Notes: generated by a model not told the origin, from the sequence alone. A stretch of 64,000 nucleotides of DNA from Hymenobacter frigidus (GCF_014640435.1 NZ_BMGY01000027.1:1-64000); one strand, 5' to 3'; shown: positions 32,732-42,535, numbered from the stretch's first letter. A program made the numbers and translations.

Positions 32732-35700
32732 ATGTCTACACGTTTCCGCTCATTATACCGGCCTTGGCTGACGCTGCTGCCCGGCTTGGCGCTACTGGCC
32801 ATTTCCGCGCAGGCGGCGCGGCCAGCCACCGTGGTGCCCCGCTCGCCCAGCCTGGAATTCATTCAAAACAAAGGCCAGTGGGATAGCCGGGTGCGCTACG
32901 AAGCGGCCCTGCCCGCCGGCTGCCTGTTTGTGCAGGCCGATGCCCTCACGTATAGCTTTCTGGACCCCGCCGCGCTCCGCCACCACCACGGCGGCGCGGC
33001 CCCAGCCACCAGCCCGGCCGCCCAAGCCGAAGGCATTGCGGGCCACGCCTACACCGTGCATTTTGAGAAAGCCAGTGCCCGCGCCCGCCTCACGGCCAGC
33101 GTGCCCACGGCCGGCGAACGCAACTACTTTGTGGGCAAGGACGAAACCCGCTGGGCCAGCCACGTGGGGGCTTTCCGCCAGCTGCGCTACGAAGAGCTCT
33201 GGCCGGGCATAGCCCTGACGCTGTACGAAAACGCCACCCAGCACCTGGAATACGACGTGCTGCTGGCCCCCCGCGCCAACCCCGCCCGCGTGGCCCTGCG
33301 CTACGACGGAGCCGCCGCCCTGGCCCTGGACGCAGCCGGCAACCTCGTCATCAAAACCACGGTGGGCACTACCACGGAGCTGGCCCCGCAGGCCTGGCAG
33401 CTCTCGGCCGGCGGCCAGCGCCAGCCCGTGGCCTGCCGCTACGTGCTGCGGGGCAACACCATCAGCTTCGCGCTGGGGACTTACGATAAGTCGCGGGCGC
33501 TCACCATCGACCCCACCGTGCAGTTCTCGACCCTAACCGGCTCGACGGCCGATAACTGGGGGTTCACGGCGACTTACGACGAGGCGGGCAACATGTATTC
33601 GGGGGGTATTGCGTTCAATACGGGGGGCTCTTTTCCGGCCACGCCAGGCGCTTTTCGCACCACCTTCAGCAGCTTGGTCGACATTGCCCTTATCAAATAC
33701 AACACCGCGACTACCGGCGCGGCGGCGCGGGTGTGGGCCACCTACCTGGGCGGCAACGAGGCCGACTTTCCGCACAGCCTGGAGGTGAACGCGCAGAATG
33801 AGCTGGTGGTGATGGGCAGCACCTCATCGCTCAACTACCCCACCACGACCGGCGCGGTGCAGCGCAATTTTGGGGGCGGCTCGGCCCTGAATCCGTTTCG
33901 GGTGGGCGTCGGCAGCCCGAGCTACTACCTCATGCCCAACGGCTCGGACTTGATAGTGAGCCGCTTCAGCGCCAACGGCAGCGCCCTGCTGGCCAGCACC
34001 TACCTGGGCGGCGCTGGCAACGACGGCGTACTGACGCAGCCCGATGCCATCTCGGCCAACTACGGCGACCCGTTTCGCAGCGACGTGCTGCTCGATAACT
34101 CGGGCAATGTGTACGTCGCGGCGGCTACCAGCTCCAATAACTTCCCCGGCGTGGGGCTGGGCTTCAACGGCACGTACCGGGGCGGCGCTTCCGATGCCCT
34201 GGTGTGCAAACTGGCCCCGGCCCTGAATGCCGTGACCTGGGCGGGCCTGCTCGGCGGGAATAGCGGGGAGGCGGCCTACTCGGTGCAGCGCGATGCGCAG
34301 GGCCGGGTGTACGTGTGCGGCGGCACCATGTCGACCAATTTTCCGGCCACGGCCGGGGCCTACCGCACCAGCTACCAGGGCGGCAGCACCGACGGCTTCG
34401 CGGCCCGCATCAGCGCCGACGGCCGCACGCTGGAACGCGCCACCTTCCTCGGCACCAGCGCCTACGACCAGGCCCAGTTTCTGCAGCTCGATGCGACCGG
34501 CAACGCCTATCTGCTGGGTCAGACGCTGGGCACGCTACCCATCACGCCCGGCCTGTACGGCAACGCGAGCGGCCCACAGTTTATTCAGAAGCTGAACCCG
34601 GACCTGACCGCCAGCCTATACAATACGGCTTTTGGCCAGCGGGGCGGGGCCAACAACGGCCCCAACCTGGTACCCACCGCTTTCCTGGTCGACGACTGCG
34701 AGCGGGTGTACGTGAGCGGCTGGGGCGGGCAGGACAACTACCTGAACGGGCAGTGGCTGGGGGGCACCACCAACGGCTTGCCCGTGACGGCTTCCGCCCT
34801 GCAGCGCACCACCGACGGCTCCGATTTCTACCTGGCCCAGTTTGGAGCCGGCATGAGAACCCTGGAGTACGCCACCTTTTTCGGGCAAAACGGCGGCGGC
34901 CCCGAACACGTGGACGGCGGCACCTCACGCTTCGACAAGCGCGGCGTGGCCTACCAGGCCGTGTGCGCCAGCTGCAACTCGCAAGGCTTCCCCGTTCCGC
35001 CGGGCGCGGGCACCTACACCACCCGCAACGGCAGCTCGAACTGCAACAACGGGGCCTTCAAAATGAATTTTGAGATGATAATTGCCGACCCCGGCCCCCG
35101 CCGCTTTGTGTGCGTGGACGGCGGACCCATAACGCTGGGCGGCAGCCCGGCGGGCGGCGTGTGGGCCGGGCCGGGCGTGCAGGCCGTGGCGGGCGGGGGC
35201 TACCGCTTTGTGCCCGCCGCCGTGGGCCCGGGCCAGTACGGGCTAAGCTACACGGTGGCGGCCACCGGCACCTGCCAGAGCACCAAGGCCGTGCGCTACG
35301 TGGTGGCCCCGCCCGTGGTGCCGGTATTTGCGCCGGTATCGCCGCAATGCACCACGCTGGGGGCTGTGACGCTGGCGGCTACACCGGCGGGGGGCACGTT
35401 TGCTGGCCCCGGCGTGGCGGGGGGGCGTTTCGACCCGGCCGCGGCCGGCGCGGGCGTGCACACGCTCACCTACTCCGTGTCCGACTCCCTGGGCTGCGGC
35501 ACCATCAGCCAGCAGGTGACGGTGGGCCGCCCGCCCACCCTCCGGGCCGGAAGAGATACCACGCTTTGCGCCGACCTGCGGCAGCCGTTTCAGCTGCGCG
35601 GCTTCGCGCCGGCCGGCGGCACCTGGAGCGGGACGGGCGTGACGCTTGGCGGCTTTTTCACGCCCCCGAACACCAATAACCGCGGCGGGCTTTTCTCTCT

Positions 35701-36274
35701 CACCTACACCGTGAACCAGGGCCCCTGCCAGGCCACCGCCACGCGCACCGTCACGCTGGCCCCCACCTCCAACCAAAACGTGGGCCTGAACCTGCCCGTG
35801 TGCGCCGCCGCCCCGCAGTACGCCGGCCTAGCGCCCTTCGACTGCCCGCTCACGCCCGTACTGCTGAGCCCAACGGCCACCTACCGCTGGGATTTTGGCG
35901 ACGGCAGCCCCATCAGCGAGTTGGCTACGCCCACGCACCGCTACGAGCGGCCGGGCTCCTACCGCATTCAGCTTACGGCCCGCTATGCCAACTGCGAAGT
36001 GGTGACGGGCTTTGCCCCGATTGAAGTGGGGGAAGTTTTCGTACCCAACATCATTACGCCCAACGGCGATGCCGACAACCAGACTTTTCAGCCACGCTTC
36101 AGCTGCCGCCCGGCTTCGCTGGAAGTGTATTCGCGCTGGGGCCAGCGCGTGTACCAGACCGATGACTACCACAACAACTGGGACGCCGCGGGCCTGGCCG
36201 ATGGTATTTACTATTACCTGCTGCGCGATGCCGACGACCGCCGCGTGAAGGGCTGGGTGGAGGTGCGCCGCTAA
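32732..36274 (+). CDS. T9SS type B sorted surface protein, SBBP-like repeats (paralogue 1)
   Basis: About 1180 residues. ATG 32732 (MSTRFRSLYRPWLTLLPGLA) gives a signal peptide. Residues ~45-260 are a conserved N-terminal domain of the DUF7948 kind (LEFIQNKGQWDSRVRYEAAL, YEELWPGIALTLYENATQHL, EYDVLLAPRANP). Residues ~270-780 contain SBBP-type repeats with G-N-x-Y-V and A-x-Y-L-G-G (NNFPGVGLGFNGTYRGG, LLASTYLGGAGNDG). Ig-like domains (GGVWAGPGVQAVAGG) and a PKD domain (WDFGDGSPISE) follow. The C-terminus VPNIITPNGDADNQTF plus LEVYSRWGQRVYQTDDY is the CHU_C/type B gliding-associated sorting tail, predicting export by the T9SS whose translocon SprA is encoded further on. Probably an adhesin or sheath protein. 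Confidence 0.9.
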   Translation: MSTRFRSLYRPWLTLLPGLALLAISAQAARPATVVPRSPSLEFIQNKGQWDSRVRYEAALPAGCLFVQADALTYSFLDPAALRHHHGGAAPATSPAAQAEGIAGHAYTVHFEKASARARLTASVPTAGERNYFVGKDETRWASHVGAFRQLRYEELWPGIALTLYENATQHLEYDVLLAPRANPARVALRYDGAAALALDAAGNLVIKTTVGTTTELAPQAWQLSAGGQRQPVACRYVLRGNTISFALGTYDKSRALTIDPTVQFSTLTGSTADNWGFTATYDEAGNMYSGGIAFNTGGSFPATPGAFRTTFSSLVDIALIKYNTATTGAAARVWATYLGGNEADFPHSLEVNAQNELVVMGSTSSLNYPTTTGAVQRNFGGGSALNPFRVGVGSPSYYLMPNGSDLIVSRFSANGSALLASTYLGGAGNDGVLTQPDAISANYGDPFRSDVLLDNSGNVYVAAATSSNNFPGVGLGFNGTYRGGASDALVCKLAPALNAVTWAGLLGGNSGEAAYSVQRDAQGRVYVCGGTMSTNFPATAGAYRTSYQGGSTDGFAARISADGRTLERATFLGTSAYDQAQFLQLDATGNAYLLGQTLGTLPITPGLYGNASGPQFIQKLNPDLTASLYNTAFGQRGGANNGPNLVPTAFLVDDCERVYVSGWGGQDNYLNGQWLGGTTNGLPVTASALQRTTDGSDFYLAQFGAGMRTLEYATFFGQNGGGPEHVDGGTSRFDKRGVAYQAVCASCNSQGFPVPPGAGTYTTRNGSSNCNNGAFKMNFEMIIADPGPRRFVCVDGGPITLGGSPAGGVWAGPGVQAVAGGGYRFVPAAVGPGQYGLSYTVAATGTCQSTKAVRYVVAPPVVPVFAPVSPQCTTLGAVTLAATPAGGTFAGPGVAGGRFDPAAAGAGVHTLTYSVSDSLGCGTISQQVTVGRPPTLRAGRDTTLCADLRQPFQLRGFAPAGGTWSGTGVTLGGFFTPPNTNNRGGLFSLTYTVNQGPCQATATRTVTLAPTSNQNVGLNLPVCAAAPQYAGLAPFDCPLTPVLLSPTATYRWDFGDGSPISELATPTHRYERPGSYRIQLTARYANCEVVTGFAPIEVGEVFVPNIITPNGDADNQTFQPRFSCRPASLEVYSRWGQRVYQTDDYHNNWDAAGLADGIYYYLLRDADDRRVKGWVEVRR

Positions 36275-36303
36275 CGGGTGAATAGACTATTCAGCTAGCC
36301 TCA

Positions 36304-36346
36304 GAAAGCTCGTCGGGCGCTCCTCTGCGCGGCTCGACGGGCTTTC
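36304..36346 (+). terminator. Possible terminator between the two paralogues
   Basis: GAAAGCTCGTCG (36304-36315) pairs with CGACGGGCTTTC (36335-36346), one G-U. There is no immediate T-run (the TTTT lies ~15 nt later). Confidence 0.4.
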
Positions 36347-36440
36347 GGGGCTCTGTGTCTTTTATGAATCCGTTGATTGAGCCGTAATTCAACTCACTCG
36401 ATGGTATTTTGCGTTGCTCTGATTTCTTTCCACTATTCCG

Positions 36441-39400
36441 ATGAAGCTACCCCTACCCTACCTGGCCACCGCACTATTGCTGCTGGTTATTCCCCGTGCC
36501 TTTGCCCAAGCCAGTGAGCACCCCAGGCCAGCCAATCACACCCTCGAATTTATTGAGAACAAAGGCCAGTGGGATACGCCCGCCCGCTACATGGCCCCGT
36601 TGCCCGGCGGCCGGCTTTTTGCCGAAAGCGACGGGCTGACCTTTGCCCTGCTGGCCAACGGCGGGCCGGCCCAAACCGGCCACCAGGGCCGCCCCCGCCC
36701 CGGCATGCCCCCGCCCGCGCAGGCCGTGCGCGGCCACGCCTTCACCCTGCACTTTGAGGGAGCCCGGCCGGCCACCATCACGGCCGAAACGCCCACTGCC
36801 GAGCACCGCAGCTATTTCCTGGGCAACGACGCACGGCGCTGGGCCGCCGATGTGCGCAGCTTCCGCACGCTGCACTACGCCGGCTTGTGGCCCGGCGTGC
36901 AGGCCCGCGTGTACGAAAGCGCCGACCAGCACCTGGAATACGACTTTGAGCTGGCGCCCGGGGCCAACCCGGCCGCCATCGGCCTGCGGCACGACGGGGC
37001 CGAAAGCCTGGCCGTGGACGCGGCCGGCAACCTGCTGGTGGGCACCAGCGTGGGCACCGTGACGGAGCGCGCGCCCGTAGCCTGGCAGGCCACGGCCGCC
37101 GGCCAGCGCCAGCCCGTGGCCTGCCGCTACGTGCTGACGGGCAAGCTGGTGCATTTCGCGCTGGGTAAGTACGATACCACCCGGCCGCTCACCATCGACC
37201 CGGTGGTGGTGTTTTCGACCTACTCCGGCTCGGTGGCCGACAACTGGGGGTTCACGGCGACGTACGATGCGCAGGGCAACCTCTACTCGGGCGGCATTGC
37301 GTTCGGGCCCGGCTACCCCGTCAGCCCGGGCGCGTTTCAAACGTCCTTTGCAGCGCTGATTGACATCGCCATTATCAAGTACAACACCAGCGCGAACGGG
37401 CCGGCGGCGCGGGTGTGGGCCACCTACCTGGGCGGCGGCAGCGCCGATTTTCCGCACAGCCTGGTGGTCAATAATCAGGGTGAACTGCTGGTGCTGGGCT
37501 CGTCGGGCTCGCTCAATTACCCCACTTCGGCCGGCGCTTTGCAGCGCACGTTCGGGGGTGGCAGCGGCACGGCTCCGCTCGGCTACGGCGCGCCCTACGA
37601 CTCGCCCAACGGCTCGGACCTGGTGATTACGCGGCTGGCGGCCAACGGCGCGGCGCTGGTGGGCTCGACCTACCTGGGCGGCTCCGGCAATGACGGCCTG
37701 CTGCCGCTCGACCCCAACCTGTCGTCGTCTAGCCCCACGCCGCAACTACCCCACAACTACGGCGACCCGTTTCGGGGCGACATTCTGGTGGACGCGGCCG
37801 ATAACGTGTACATCGCCTCGCACACGACTTCGGCCAATTTTCCGGTGGCGCGGGGCTTTGCCAGCGCCTACCGGGGCGGTACTTCCGACGGAGTGGTGTG
37901 CAAGCTCACGCCTGGCCTCACGGCCCTGAACTGGGGCAGCTACTTGGGCGGCTCCGGGGCCGATGCCGCGTATTCCATTCAGATAGAACCTACTAGCGGG
38001 GACGTGTACGTGGCCGGCGGTACGCTCAGCGCCAACTTTCCGGTGACTACCGGGGCCTACCGCACCACCCGGCCCGGCAACGTGGACGGCTTTGCGGTGC
38101 GCATCGCGGCCAATGGCACGGCGCTGCTGCGGGCCAGCTACGTGGGCACGGCCGCCTACGACCAGGCGTATTTCCTGCAGCTCGGCACCGATGGCGGCGT
38201 GTACCTGCTGGGCCAGACGCTGGGGCAGTTTCCGGCCACGCTCGGCTTGTTTAGCACGCCGGGCGGCACCCAGTTTATTCAGAAGCTGGATGCCAACCTG
38301 GGCCAGAGCCTGCTGGCCACCGCCTTCGGCAGCACCGACCCGGCCAATGCCGGCCGGGTGGCCCTCGACCCCACCGCCTTCCTCGTCGACCGCTGCGACC
38401 GGGTGTACGTGTGCGGCTGGGGCGGGCAAGTGAACGGCTGGACCGGCGGGGCCATCGCCTCTTCGCCCTACCTAAGTGGCAACGGCAGCACCGACCGCCT
38501 GCCCCTCACCACCGACGCGGCCCAGTCCGTCACCGATGGCAGCGACTTCTACCTGGCGCAGTTCTCGGCCGGCCTCACGGCCCTCACCTACGGCACGTAT
38601 TACGGCAACCCCGACCCCAACAGCGGGGGCGAGCACGTGGACGGTGGCACCTCGCGCTTCGACCCGCGCGGCGTGGTGTACCAGGCGGTGTGCTCGTGCT
38701 TTTCGCGCACCGGCTTTCCCATTCCACCCGGTGCGAACACCTATTCTACCGTTAATAACAGCAACTCCCCAGCGGCGGCAGGCTGCAACAATGCGGCTTT
38801 TGTGTTCAACTTCCAGCCCAACATTGCCAACGCCGGACCGGGCCAGACGGTGTGCGTATCGGCCGGCCCGCTGGCGCTGGTGGGCAGCCCCGCGGGCGGC
38901 GTGTGGGCCGGGCCGGGCGTGAGCGGCAGCGTGGCCACGGGCTTCGTGTTCACGCCATCGGCGGCTTTGGTGGGGACGAACGTGCTTACCTACACCGTGG
39001 TGAATACCGGCCTGTGCACCACCGTGGACACCCGCCGCGTGACCGTGGTGCCGACGGTAACGGCCGGGGCCGACACCACGCTGTGCAGTAATGCAGGCCA
39101 GTCATTTGCATTGCGTGGCACGCCGGCCGGTGGCACCTTCAGCGGAATTGGCGTGAGCGGCAGCGTGGCCACGGGCTTTGTGTTCACGTCGCCCGTCAAC
39201 TTTACCGGCACGCTCACCCTAACCTACACCGTGACCTCTGCGGGCTGCGGGGGCAGCAACGCGGCTACCCGGCAAATAACAGTAGTCCCGACGCCGGTTT
39301 TACTGCCGACTTGGGTGCCGGTGGCTTGTCCCGAAACCCGCCTGGCTCCGCTCACGGTGCGTTTCAGCCTGGGTGGCATCAGCGGCCTGCCGAGCCTGGC

Positions 39401-39794
39401 GGTGGTCTGGGATTTTGGCGATGGCAGCCAAACCACGGAAAACAGCCCCACGCATACCTACACCATACCCGGCACCTACCAGCCCCGCGTGCGGGTGCGC
39501 TACAACTCCGGCCGCTGCGAAGCCCAGGCCAACGCGCCGGTGGTGGAAGTGAAGCAGCACAAAATCCCCAACATCATCACGCCCAACGGCGATGACCAGA
39601 ACCCAACTTTCAAAATTGGGCCCGACTGTACCCCGCGCCTACAGGTATTTTCCCGTTGGGGGCAGCAGGTGTTCGATTCGCCCACTTATCACGACGAATG
39701 GGCCGCCGTCGGCCAGCCCGATGGCGTGTACTACTATCTCCTCTCCTACCCCGATGGCCACCGGGTGAAAGGCTGGGTGGAAGTGGTGCGGTAA
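36441..39794 (+). CDS. T9SS type B sorted surface protein, SBBP-like repeats (paralogue 2)
   Basis: A 1117-residue tandem paralogue of the preceding protein, with the same order: signal peptide (MKLPLPYLATALLLLVIPRA), LEFIENKGQWDTPARYMAPL domain, SBBP-like repeats (SVADNWGFTATYDAQGN, ATYLGGGSADFPHSL), Ig-like domains, PKD domain (VVWDFGDGSQTTENSPTH) and type B tail (IPNIITPNGDDQNPTF, LQVFSRWGQQVFDSPTY). It differs in the number of Ig-like domains: two near-identical ~40-bp DNA segments (38916-38954 and 39150-39188) mark a recent internal duplication. The genes are 166 bp apart in the same direction and probably arose by gene duplication. Confidence 0.9.
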   Translation: MKLPLPYLATALLLLVIPRAFAQASEHPRPANHTLEFIENKGQWDTPARYMAPLPGGRLFAESDGLTFALLANGGPAQTGHQGRPRPGMPPPAQAVRGHAFTLHFEGARPATITAETPTAEHRSYFLGNDARRWAADVRSFRTLHYAGLWPGVQARVYESADQHLEYDFELAPGANPAAIGLRHDGAESLAVDAAGNLLVGTSVGTVTERAPVAWQATAAGQRQPVACRYVLTGKLVHFALGKYDTTRPLTIDPVVVFSTYSGSVADNWGFTATYDAQGNLYSGGIAFGPGYPVSPGAFQTSFAALIDIAIIKYNTSANGPAARVWATYLGGGSADFPHSLVVNNQGELLVLGSSGSLNYPTSAGALQRTFGGGSGTAPLGYGAPYDSPNGSDLVITRLAANGAALVGSTYLGGSGNDGLLPLDPNLSSSSPTPQLPHNYGDPFRGDILVDAADNVYIASHTTSANFPVARGFASAYRGGTSDGVVCKLTPGLTALNWGSYLGGSGADAAYSIQIEPTSGDVYVAGGTLSANFPVTTGAYRTTRPGNVDGFAVRIAANGTALLRASYVGTAAYDQAYFLQLGTDGGVYLLGQTLGQFPATLGLFSTPGGTQFIQKLDANLGQSLLATAFGSTDPANAGRVALDPTAFLVDRCDRVYVCGWGGQVNGWTGGAIASSPYLSGNGSTDRLPLTTDAAQSVTDGSDFYLAQFSAGLTALTYGTYYGNPDPNSGGEHVDGGTSRFDPRGVVYQAVCSCFSRTGFPIPPGANTYSTVNNSNSPAAAGCNNAAFVFNFQPNIANAGPGQTVCVSAGPLALVGSPAGGVWAGPGVSGSVATGFVFTPSAALVGTNVLTYTVVNTGLCTTVDTRRVTVVPTVTAGADTTLCSNAGQSFALRGTPAGGTFSGIGVSGSVATGFVFTSPVNFTGTLTLTYTVTSAGCGGSNAATRQITVVPTPVLLPTWVPVACPETRLAPLTVRFSLGGISGLPSLAVVWDFGDGSQTTENSPTHTYTIPGTYQPRVRVRYNSGRCEAQANAPVVEVKQHKIPNIITPNGDDQNPTFKIGPDCTPRLQVFSRWGQQVFDSPTYHDEWAAVGQPDGVYYYLLSYPDGHRVKGWVEVVR

Positions 39795-39804
39795 TGGGCT
39801 TTTG

Positions 39805-39847
39805 AGAAGAAGGGCGCGGGTCATTGCAAAGCGCCCTTCTTCTTTTT
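39805..39847 (+). terminator. Terminator of paralogue 2
   Basis: AGAAGAAGGGCGC (39805-39817) pairs with GCGCCCTTCTTCT (39831-39843), followed by TTTT. Confidence 0.88.
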
Positions 39848-39889
39848 AATTATCACAGGACTTGCGCAAAGTAGTTGAATGACCTTTCA

Positions 39890-39962
39890 CGCAGTGTCTC
39901 GCAGTGTTAAAACCGCAGTGTCTCGCATTATCGAGCAAATTTGAACACTGCGAGACACTGCG
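39890..39962. repeat. CGCAGTGTCT decamer repeats in inverted arrangement
   Basis: 39890-39908 (CGCAGTGTCTCGCAGTGTT) is perfectly complementary to 39944-39962. Each arm is itself two ~10-bp units, and a third copy (CGCAGTGTCTCGCA) lies at 39914-39927 between the arms. It sits between the convergent adhesin and flippase genes. Confidence 0.75.
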
Positions 39963-39993
39963 AGAGATAATCGGTGGGAAGGAGTGCGTAAGT

Positions 39994-40021
39994 CTTCTAT
40001 CAATTCTTAATTCTCAATTTT
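39994..40021. repeat. Heptad repeat tract encoding the flippase C-terminus
   Basis: CTTCTAT, CAATTCT, TAATTCT, CAATTTT: 7-bp units. The last codons and stop of the flippase gene (…FGKLRIKN) are made from this tract on the minus strand, so the original end of the gene was probably replaced by the repeats. Confidence 0.5.
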
Positions 40022-41280
40022 CCAAAAGCCCAGCGCACATCGGCCGGGCCGGGCAGCAAGTCGGCCCAGGTAGCCCCGGTGGCGCGACAGTAGTGCCAGC
40101 CCAGGTACGCCACACTAGCTGCGTAAGAAGCCGACATGCCCAGCGCCGCACCCACCATGCCCAAACGCGGCACCAGCAGCAGGCACACCGGAGCCGTGAC
40201 GGCCAGGCCCAGCAGCGCGGCCTGGTTATTCACCCGGTAGCGGGCCGTGCCGCTGAAATACCCGCTGGCCTGCATGCCCACTCCGTTGATAAAAATACCG
40301 GGGGCCAACGCCAGGATAACGCTGTGCGCCGCTCCGAATTCTGGGCCGAAGATGGCCACCAACCACGCCGCCGGCACGGCGGCCAGCGCCAGCACGGCCC
40401 CGGCCGTGGCCAGCAGCGTGAGGCGACTGCCGCGCAGGGCGGCGTACGTCTGTTCACGCTTGTCGGCCGCGTTCACCAGGGCCACGTATTGAATGAGCGC
40501 CGTGCTGCGCGGAATCATCCAAATGGCCTCGGCCAGGGCCACGCCCACCGAGAGAATGCCCAGCGCCCGGGCATCGGCCAGGTAGGCCACGGCGTAGTAG
40601 CCGAAGCGGTAGTTGGCGAAGGTGAGCAGGTTGGACAGGTGCGCGCCCCGGCTGTGGCGGGCCAGCTCGCGGGCGGCGGCGTAGCGGCGGGCGCGGTTAG
40701 CACCACTTAGCCGCAACTTTCGGGCATCGGGCAAACGCAGCAGCAACGCGGTGCTGATGAGCCACGGCAGCCCATACGCCACGTAGTTGGCGTAGTAATA
40801 CGCCCGAATATCGAGCCACTGCACCCCGGCAAACGCTACCCCCAGCGCCAGGGCCAGCAGGGCCGCCTGCACGGTGGTGAGCACGTTGTAGTCGCGCTCG
40901 CGCTTACGCCCCAGCAGCAGAAACAGGTTGATGGAGAGCAGCACCTGCACCAGCGCCACGGCACCCAGGTGCAGCACGTATTCCAGGCTCACGGGGCGCA
41001 GCAAGGCTATTGCGCCCGCGCCCAGCCCACTCACCAGCGCGGCCCAGGCATAGGCGGGCGGCAGCAGGTGCCACACGTTGCGCCGCGGCACCAAATATAT
41101 CAGCGACGAGCCCCCCACCAGCCCCGAGAGCAGCACCAGCCCCGACATATCGGTGAAAAACAGGCTGACCTGCCCGCGCCCCGCCGCCCCCAGGTACCGC
41201 GCCGTGAGCCACACCACCGCAAAGCCCAACCCCGCCGTGAGGACCCGCGCCGCGAAATGCTGAAGTATGCGTTTTATCAT
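40000..41280 (-). CDS. Polysaccharide/lipid-linked oligosaccharide flippase (Wzx-like)
   Basis: An integral membrane protein of about 426 residues with 12 or so hydrophobic segments, the pattern of the MATE/MVF polysaccharide transporter superfamily. It starts MIKRILQHFAARVLTAGLGF, a typical N-terminus with the first helix, followed by ARYLGAAGRGQVSLFF, a signature-like stretch (A-R-x-L-G-x-x-G-x-G). It likely moves lipid-linked sugar chains across the inner membrane. The glycosyltransferase gene lies 61 bp upstream on the same strand, so the two probably form an operon for a surface glycan. The final residues come from a heptad repeat tract. Confidence 0.88.
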   Translation of the reverse strand: MIKRILQHFAARVLTAGLGFAVVWLTARYLGAAGRGQVSLFFTDMSGLVLLSGLVGGSSLIYLVPRRNVWHLLPPAYAWAALVSGLGAGAIALLRPVSLEYVLHLGAVALVQVLLSINLFLLLGRKRERDYNVLTTVQAALLALALGVAFAGVQWLDIRAYYYANYVAYGLPWLISTALLLRLPDARKLRLSGANRARRYAAARELARHSRGAHLSNLLTFANYRFGYYAVAYLADARALGILSVGVALAEAIWMIPRSTALIQYVALVNAADKREQTYAALRGSRLTLLATAGAVLALAAVPAAWLVAIFGPEFGAAHSVILALAPGIFINGVGMQASGYFSGTARYRVNNQAALLGLAVTAPVCLLLVPRLGMVGAALGMSASYAASVAYLGWHYCRATGATWADLLPGPADVRWAFGKLRIKN

Positions 41281-41296
41281 GGGAGAAACTGCCGGC

Positions 41297-41342
41297 AAAG
41301 AACGGCAAACTCCCCTCCTCACCAAGGAGAGAAGTTTGCGTT
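41297..41342. repeat. Imperfect palindrome between glycosyltransferase and flippase genes
   Basis: GAACGGCAAACTCCCCTCC (from 41297) and GGAGAGAAGTTTGCGTTC (to 41342) form an imperfect hairpin. The CCCCTCC/GGAGAG core recalls the palindrome at 29626-29660. It fills the intergenic gap of a likely operon and could reduce flippase expression. Confidence 0.5.
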
Positions 41343-42535
41343 CAACCTTTCAGCACCTGCCGGTACACGGCCCCGAATGCCTGGCCCACGGCCGCCGGGG
41401 CGCAGCGGGCGGCGGCATCGGCCCGCAGCCGGGCGGCATCGAAGGTGACAGTGCCGCTGAGCACGGCCGTCAGGGCGGCTTCCAGACCAGGCTCGTCGTC
41501 GGGGGTTACCAGCAGGCCGAAGGTGTTTTCGGGTTGAAAAAGCTCGGGTACGCCGCCGGTGCGGGGGGCTACCACGGGGCAGCCGCAGGCCCGCGCTTCC
41601 AGCAGCACGCAGCCAAAGGTTTCGGCCCGGCTGAAGGAAACCAGCGCGGTAGCTTGGGCCATTTCGGCAGCCACGGCCGCGTGCGCCAGCTTGCCGAGGA
41701 AGACCACCGTGCCATCAGCCAGCAGGCCCAGTTGGGCGGCGTAGGCGCGTAGCGGCTGCTCATCGGGGCCGTAGCCGGCAATGCGCAGGCGCAGACCGGG
41801 CCAACTGGCCCGCAGCCGCGCCACCACCCGCATCACGCCCGAGAGGTTCTTCACCTCGTCGTTGAAAGCAGAAACGTGCAACAGCGAAAAGTGAGCTGGC
41901 AGAGGGGCCAAAACGGCGGGCCGAAAAAGCGCGGTATCCACTACGTTGGCGATGACGATGGAATTTTTATTCACGAAGCCCAGCGCCGCCATGGCATCGC
42001 GCAAGCCGCCCGACACGGTGTGCAGCGCCGCCGCCCGCCGCACCACGGCCCGCGTGAGCACCCGCCGCAGCCCCGAGATACCACCCGCCCGCAGGGGCAA
42101 ATACAGCGTCCAGTGCTCGGTGATGATGAACGGGATGCCGCGCACGGCTTGCAGCGCCCACGCAAACAAGCCCGTGCGCAGCAGCACGTGCACGTGCACC
42201 ACATCGGGCGCGGCCCCGTCCCAGTGCTGCCGCAGCCGCCGGTAGCCGCGCCGCAGGCACCAGAAATACAGCAGCAGCTTCAGCGGCTTATCGATGAAAG
42301 CGAGGCCGGTGGGGGCGGCGCGGTAGTAGTAGCGCAACGTGGGCCAGGGCCCGACGAAATCCTCCTCCGCCTCAATCAGGCCCGGCAGCGGCCCGCGGGC
42401 CACGGCGGCAAACAGCACGGCTACGTCCGCACCGCCGTGGGCCGCGATGGCCGCCACGTGCCGGCCCACAAAGTCCCCGTCCTGGTCGTCGTAGCGGTGC
42501 GGGTACCACTTGGGCAGCATCAGCACGCGGAGCAT
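41342..42535 (-). CDS. Glycosyltransferase (GT4-type)
   Basis: About 397 residues from ATG 42535 (MLRVLMLPKWYPHRYDDQDG). GT-B fold glycosyltransferase: the N-terminal domain has DVVHVHVLLRTGLFAWALQ and ITEHWTLYLP, while the C-terminal domain has the nucleotide-sugar binding segment ATALVSFSRAETFGCVLLEARACGCPVVAPRTGG with the E-x7-E motif of GT4 enzymes. It adds a sugar from an activated donor to a growing glycan. With the flippase downstream it suggests a small exopolysaccharide or O-antigen-like unit. Sugar and linkage are unknown. Confidence 0.93.
   Translation of the reverse strand: MLRVLMLPKWYPHRYDDQDGDFVGRHVAAIAAHGGADVAVLFAAVARGPLPGLIEAEEDFVGPWPTLRYYYRAAPTGLAFIDKPLKLLLYFWCLRRGYRRLRQHWDGAAPDVVHVHVLLRTGLFAWALQAVRGIPFIITEHWTLYLPLRAGGISGLRRVLTRAVVRRAAALHTVSGGLRDAMAALGFVNKNSIVIANVVDTALFRPAVLAPLPAHFSLLHVSAFNDEVKNLSGVMRVVARLRASWPGLRLRIAGYGPDEQPLRAYAAQLGLLADGTVVFLGKLAHAAVAAEMAQATALVSFSRAETFGCVLLEARACGCPVVAPRTGGVPELFQPENTFGLLVTPDDEPGLEAALTAVLSGTVTFDAARLRADAAARCAPAAVGQAFGAVYRQVLKG

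Noticed and set aside
39890..39962. Possible CRISPR array
   Set aside because: Only three short copies, partly inverted and without regular spacers; no cas gene in the window.
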